From NCBI GenBank assembly GCA_011049495.1, contig DSBF01000393.1, forward strand, positions 1-7,298: a DNA stretch of 7,298 nucleotides, in the 5' to 3' direction. Position numbers and translations under genes: made by a program. The stretch comes from Ignavibacteria bacterium (GTDB lineage Bacteria; Bacteroidota; Ignavibacteria; Ignavibacteriales; Melioribacteraceae). Every line of letters starts with the position of its first letter. Within the stretch, counting starts at the first letter, position 1. The notes under the pieces are model-generated. The model was not told the DNA's origin. It was given only the letters and a program-made list of their open reading frames with translations, and made no database searches. Positions 5,968-7,298 of this stretch are shown piece by piece.

Positions 5968-5994
5968 ACTTACTCACCTTACGCAAAGATGTTA

Positions 5995-6032
5995 TTACCT
6001 TAAAGGTTACTGTTTTCAGACCTTTCAGGTAA
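5995..6032. repeat. Internal hairpin 1 of the palindromic element
   Basis: TTACCTTAAAGGT (5995-6007) pairs with ACCTTTCAGGTAA (6020-6032) at 12 of 13 positions. The loop adds an inner CTG-TTTT-CAG stem (6010-6019) after a two-base bulge, so the unit is almost fully paired. No T-run follows on either strand, which argues against a simple intrinsic terminator. Confidence 0.75.
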
Positions 6033-6054
6033 CTTAATTTTTGCCTATTAATGC

Positions 6055-6090
6055 AACATTGAAGGTTAAAAACAAGCAACCTTCAATGTT
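6055..6090. repeat. Internal hairpin 2 of the palindromic element
   Basis: AACATTGAAGGTT (6055-6067) and AACCTTCAATGTT (6078-6090) are perfect 13-bp inverted repeats around a ten-base loop. The AAGGTTA core is also found in hairpin 1 (6003-6009), suggesting the two hairpins derive from a related sequence. Confidence 0.8.
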
Positions 6091-6109
6091 TGTGCGTAAG
6101 GTGACTTAC

Positions 6110-7111
6110 TTATAAATTATTGTTGCGTTTATAGTTATCTGCTTCTTGCAAGGTATCAAAATAACCGATTCTAACTCTGTACCATGTTCCCCTGCCCGGT
6201 AGTTCAACTCTCATTACAAAGGAATTATGTCCTTCCGTCTTCATCTTTTCCACTAATGAATTAGCTTCGTTTTCTCTTCGCCAGGATGAATGTTGAATAA
6301 CATACTTTGCACCATCACTCCAAATATTACCTCTAACATTAAAATCTTTGGAATTATCATAAGCCGTAGTTCTCTTAATTGGCGGTAGATTTGAAATGTT
6401 TACGTTGCTCAGATCTTTTCGATTTGACGGCGGGCTTGGTTTTATTTCTGCTTGTAGTTTATTGTCGGCTAAATTAGTTCGTTGAATTGCAGCTATCGAA
6501 TCTCGTTTCCTTATTGTTTCAATATTCGATTCATCAATTAGAGCAATGTTTTGTTCCGGTGAAAGAACAACGGGACCGGCTGGTTTTGCTATTGTATCAT
6601 CTATTGATTCTTTCTCTACCGGATTCTCTCTGGGTCGTTCTTTTGAAAAATCAGTATTGGCTAAAAATTCACTTACTTCTGTTTCCAATGTTCCGGTAGT
6701 TTTATAAGTAAATGCTTTCTGATAAAGTATTTCGATTGACGAACCAGGTTGAACAGGTAATTCGAAACTTCCTTCACCACCTGTAATTCGTGGTGCTGTT
6801 GATTCACCGATAATTTTACCGCTTCTATCGTAATAAAGTGTACCGATTACAGAGTATGTATTTGTAATGCTGTTAAATAGTAAATTACTTTTAATTTGAT
6901 AAACTTCTTCAACAAAAGGTGTAACACGTTGCGGATTACGAAATACCGTTAGTCCCCAAACCGAAAGTTGGTTCTCATATTCTTTAATTGCAGTTGTATC
7001 TAAATAGACAATTCTACTTTCCAAATCTTGAATAATTACCCACTTCTTTGCCGGGGCTTGAGCAAACAAAGTTCCGCTGATTATTAAAATTAATATGATA
7101 TTTCTTATCAT
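6110..7111 (-). CDS. Exported SPOR-domain protein with N-terminal adhesin-E-like region
   Basis: This 333-residue protein begins with a signal peptide (about residues 1-18: MIRN, then IILILIISGTLF, then AQA). Residues 22-135 form a beta-rich domain starting WVIIQDLESRIVYLDTTAI and containing LSVWGLTVFRNPQ. This pattern resembles the surface-adhesin E type domain (PF16747) often seen in small exported proteins; the assignment is tentative. Residues 150-262 are a low-complexity polar linker rich in Ser, Pro, Asn, Lys and Glu. Residues 268-330 form a complete SPOR domain: YVIQHSSWRRENEANSLVEKMKTEG, then WYRVRIGYFDTLQEADNYK. SPOR domains bind denuded peptidoglycan, usually at division sites, so a cell-wall location in the periplasm is expected. 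No Shine-Dalgarno site is seen; the leader is A-rich. The palindromic element begins right at its stop codon. Confidence 0.8.
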   Translation of the reverse strand: MIRNIILILIISGTLFAQAPAKKWVIIQDLESRIVYLDTTAIKEYENQLSVWGLTVFRNPQRVTPFVEEVYQIKSNLLFNSITNTYSVIGTLYYDRSGKIIGESTAPRITGGEGSFELPVQPGSSIEILYQKAFTYKTTGTLETEVSEFLANTDFSKERPRENPVEKESIDDTIAKPAGPVVLSPEQNIALIDESNIETIRKRDSIAAIQRTNLADNKLQAEIKPSPPSNRKDLSNVNISNLPPIKRTTAYDNSKDFNVRGNIWSDGAKYVIQHSSWRRENEANSLVEKMKTEGHNSFVMRVELPGRGTWYRVRIGYFDTLQEADNYKRNNNL

Positions 7112-7185
7112 AATGTTTTTTGTTGATTAATAATTATAAATGTACTCAAAAAGTTCGATATGATAAAGTATTATATATAAACGAA

Positions 7186-7298
7186 TTATTTACGATTAAT
7201 AAATTTGCCGACTGCTTCGGCACAAAGTTCGCCGTCAATTGCTGCCGATACAATACCGCCCGCATAACCGGCGCCTTCACCGCTCGGGAATAAACCGA
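7186..7298 (-). CDS. C-terminal end of an FAD-dependent dehydrogenase (COG2509-like), partial
   Basis: Only the last 36 residues are inside the window; the gene continues beyond the right edge. The visible segment opens with GLFPSGEGAGYAGGI, followed by VSAAIDGELCAEAVGKF and a short basic tail. The Gly-Glu-Gly-Ala-Gly-Tyr-Ala-Gly-Gly run is the C-terminal FAD-contacting motif of the uncharacterised NAD(P)/FAD-dependent oxidoreductases grouped as COG2509. The stop TAA is at 7188-7186. The 74-bp gap to the SPOR gene contains no obvious terminator, so cotranscription is possible. Confidence 0.82.
   Translation of the reverse strand, partial: GLFPSGEGAGYAGGIVSAAIDGELCAEAVGKFINRK

Larger units (their letters stand above)
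5968..6110. mobile_element. MITE-like palindromic element with 7-bp flanking direct repeats
   Basis: Perfect 11-bp terminal inverted repeats, CACCTTACGCA (5975-5985) and TGCGTAAGGTG (6093-6103), bound a 129-bp segment with no coding potential. The same heptamer ACTTACT touches each end (5968-5974 and 6104-6110), as expected of a target-site duplication, though it is low-complexity and an extra ACTT precedes the left copy. Inside are two strong hairpins, 5995-6032 and 6055-6090, so the single strand can fold into a three-way junction. The right heptamer overlaps the last base of the SPOR gene's stop codon, so insertion just spares that gene. A non-autonomous transposon relic is the best reading; a structured RNA or intercistronic processing element is the alternative. 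I cannot assign a parent transposase family. Confidence 0.65.

Noticed and set aside
5822..6037. Plus-strand open frame across msrB and the palindromic element.
   Set aside because: It is antisense to msrB in its first half and runs through the hairpins in its second half, with no ribosome site or family resemblance.
6055..6090. Intrinsic terminator of the SPOR gene.
   Set aside because: The stem is strong but no U-tract follows on the minus strand, and it is better explained as part of the larger palindromic element.

Overview
The window is AT-rich DNA with short intergenic gaps. Several exported proteins have Bacteroidota/Ignavibacteria-like character: a secreted C1 peptidase, a DUF3179 protein, and a SPOR protein with a long Ser/Pro/Asn-rich linker. 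Some genes have clear Shine-Dalgarno sites and others have only A-rich leaders. I infer a member of the FCB group (Ignavibacteriota, Bacteroidota or relatives). No rRNA or other phylogenetic marker is present, so this rests on protein character only.

Left end (1-1300), accessory-looking. A RelE/HigB-type toxin (51-419) and an XRE-type antitoxin (426-767) form a type II toxin-antitoxin operon in toxin-first order. A perfect 25-bp palindrome lies between the -35 box and the toxin start codon and is the likely autoregulatory operator. The toxin ATG is so close to the promoter that its mRNA should be leaderless. A convergent DUF2442 gene (872-1162, minus) follows, without its usual DUF4160 neighbour.

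Middle (1300-4900), ordinary chromosomal genes. A secreted papain-fold (C1, aminopeptidase C-like) peptidase on the minus strand diverges from a secreted DUF3179 protein carrying a Cys-Pro-Leu-Cys motif. A ten-helix EamA transporter follows on the plus strand. The convergent gap at 4778-4916 holds two AT-rich terminator-like hairpins.

Right end (4900-7298), all genes on the minus strand. In transcription order these are the tail of an FAD-dependent dehydrogenase, an exported SPOR-domain protein, a 129-bp non-coding palindromic element, msrB (methionine-R-sulfoxide reductase), and a NUDIX hydrolase whose ATG overlaps the msrB stop. MsrB plus NUDIX suggests an oxidative-damage or metabolite-repair pair.

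The most notable structure is at 5968-6110. Perfect 11-bp terminal inverted repeats are flanked on both sides by the same 7-bp sequence (ACTTACT) and enclose two strong hairpins. It looks like a small non-autonomous mobile element (MITE-like) inserted exactly behind the SPOR gene's stop codon, and it could fold as a three-way-junction RNA in the SPOR-msrB transcript. I saw no CRISPR array, tRNA, rRNA, complete insertion sequence or multi-gene defence island.
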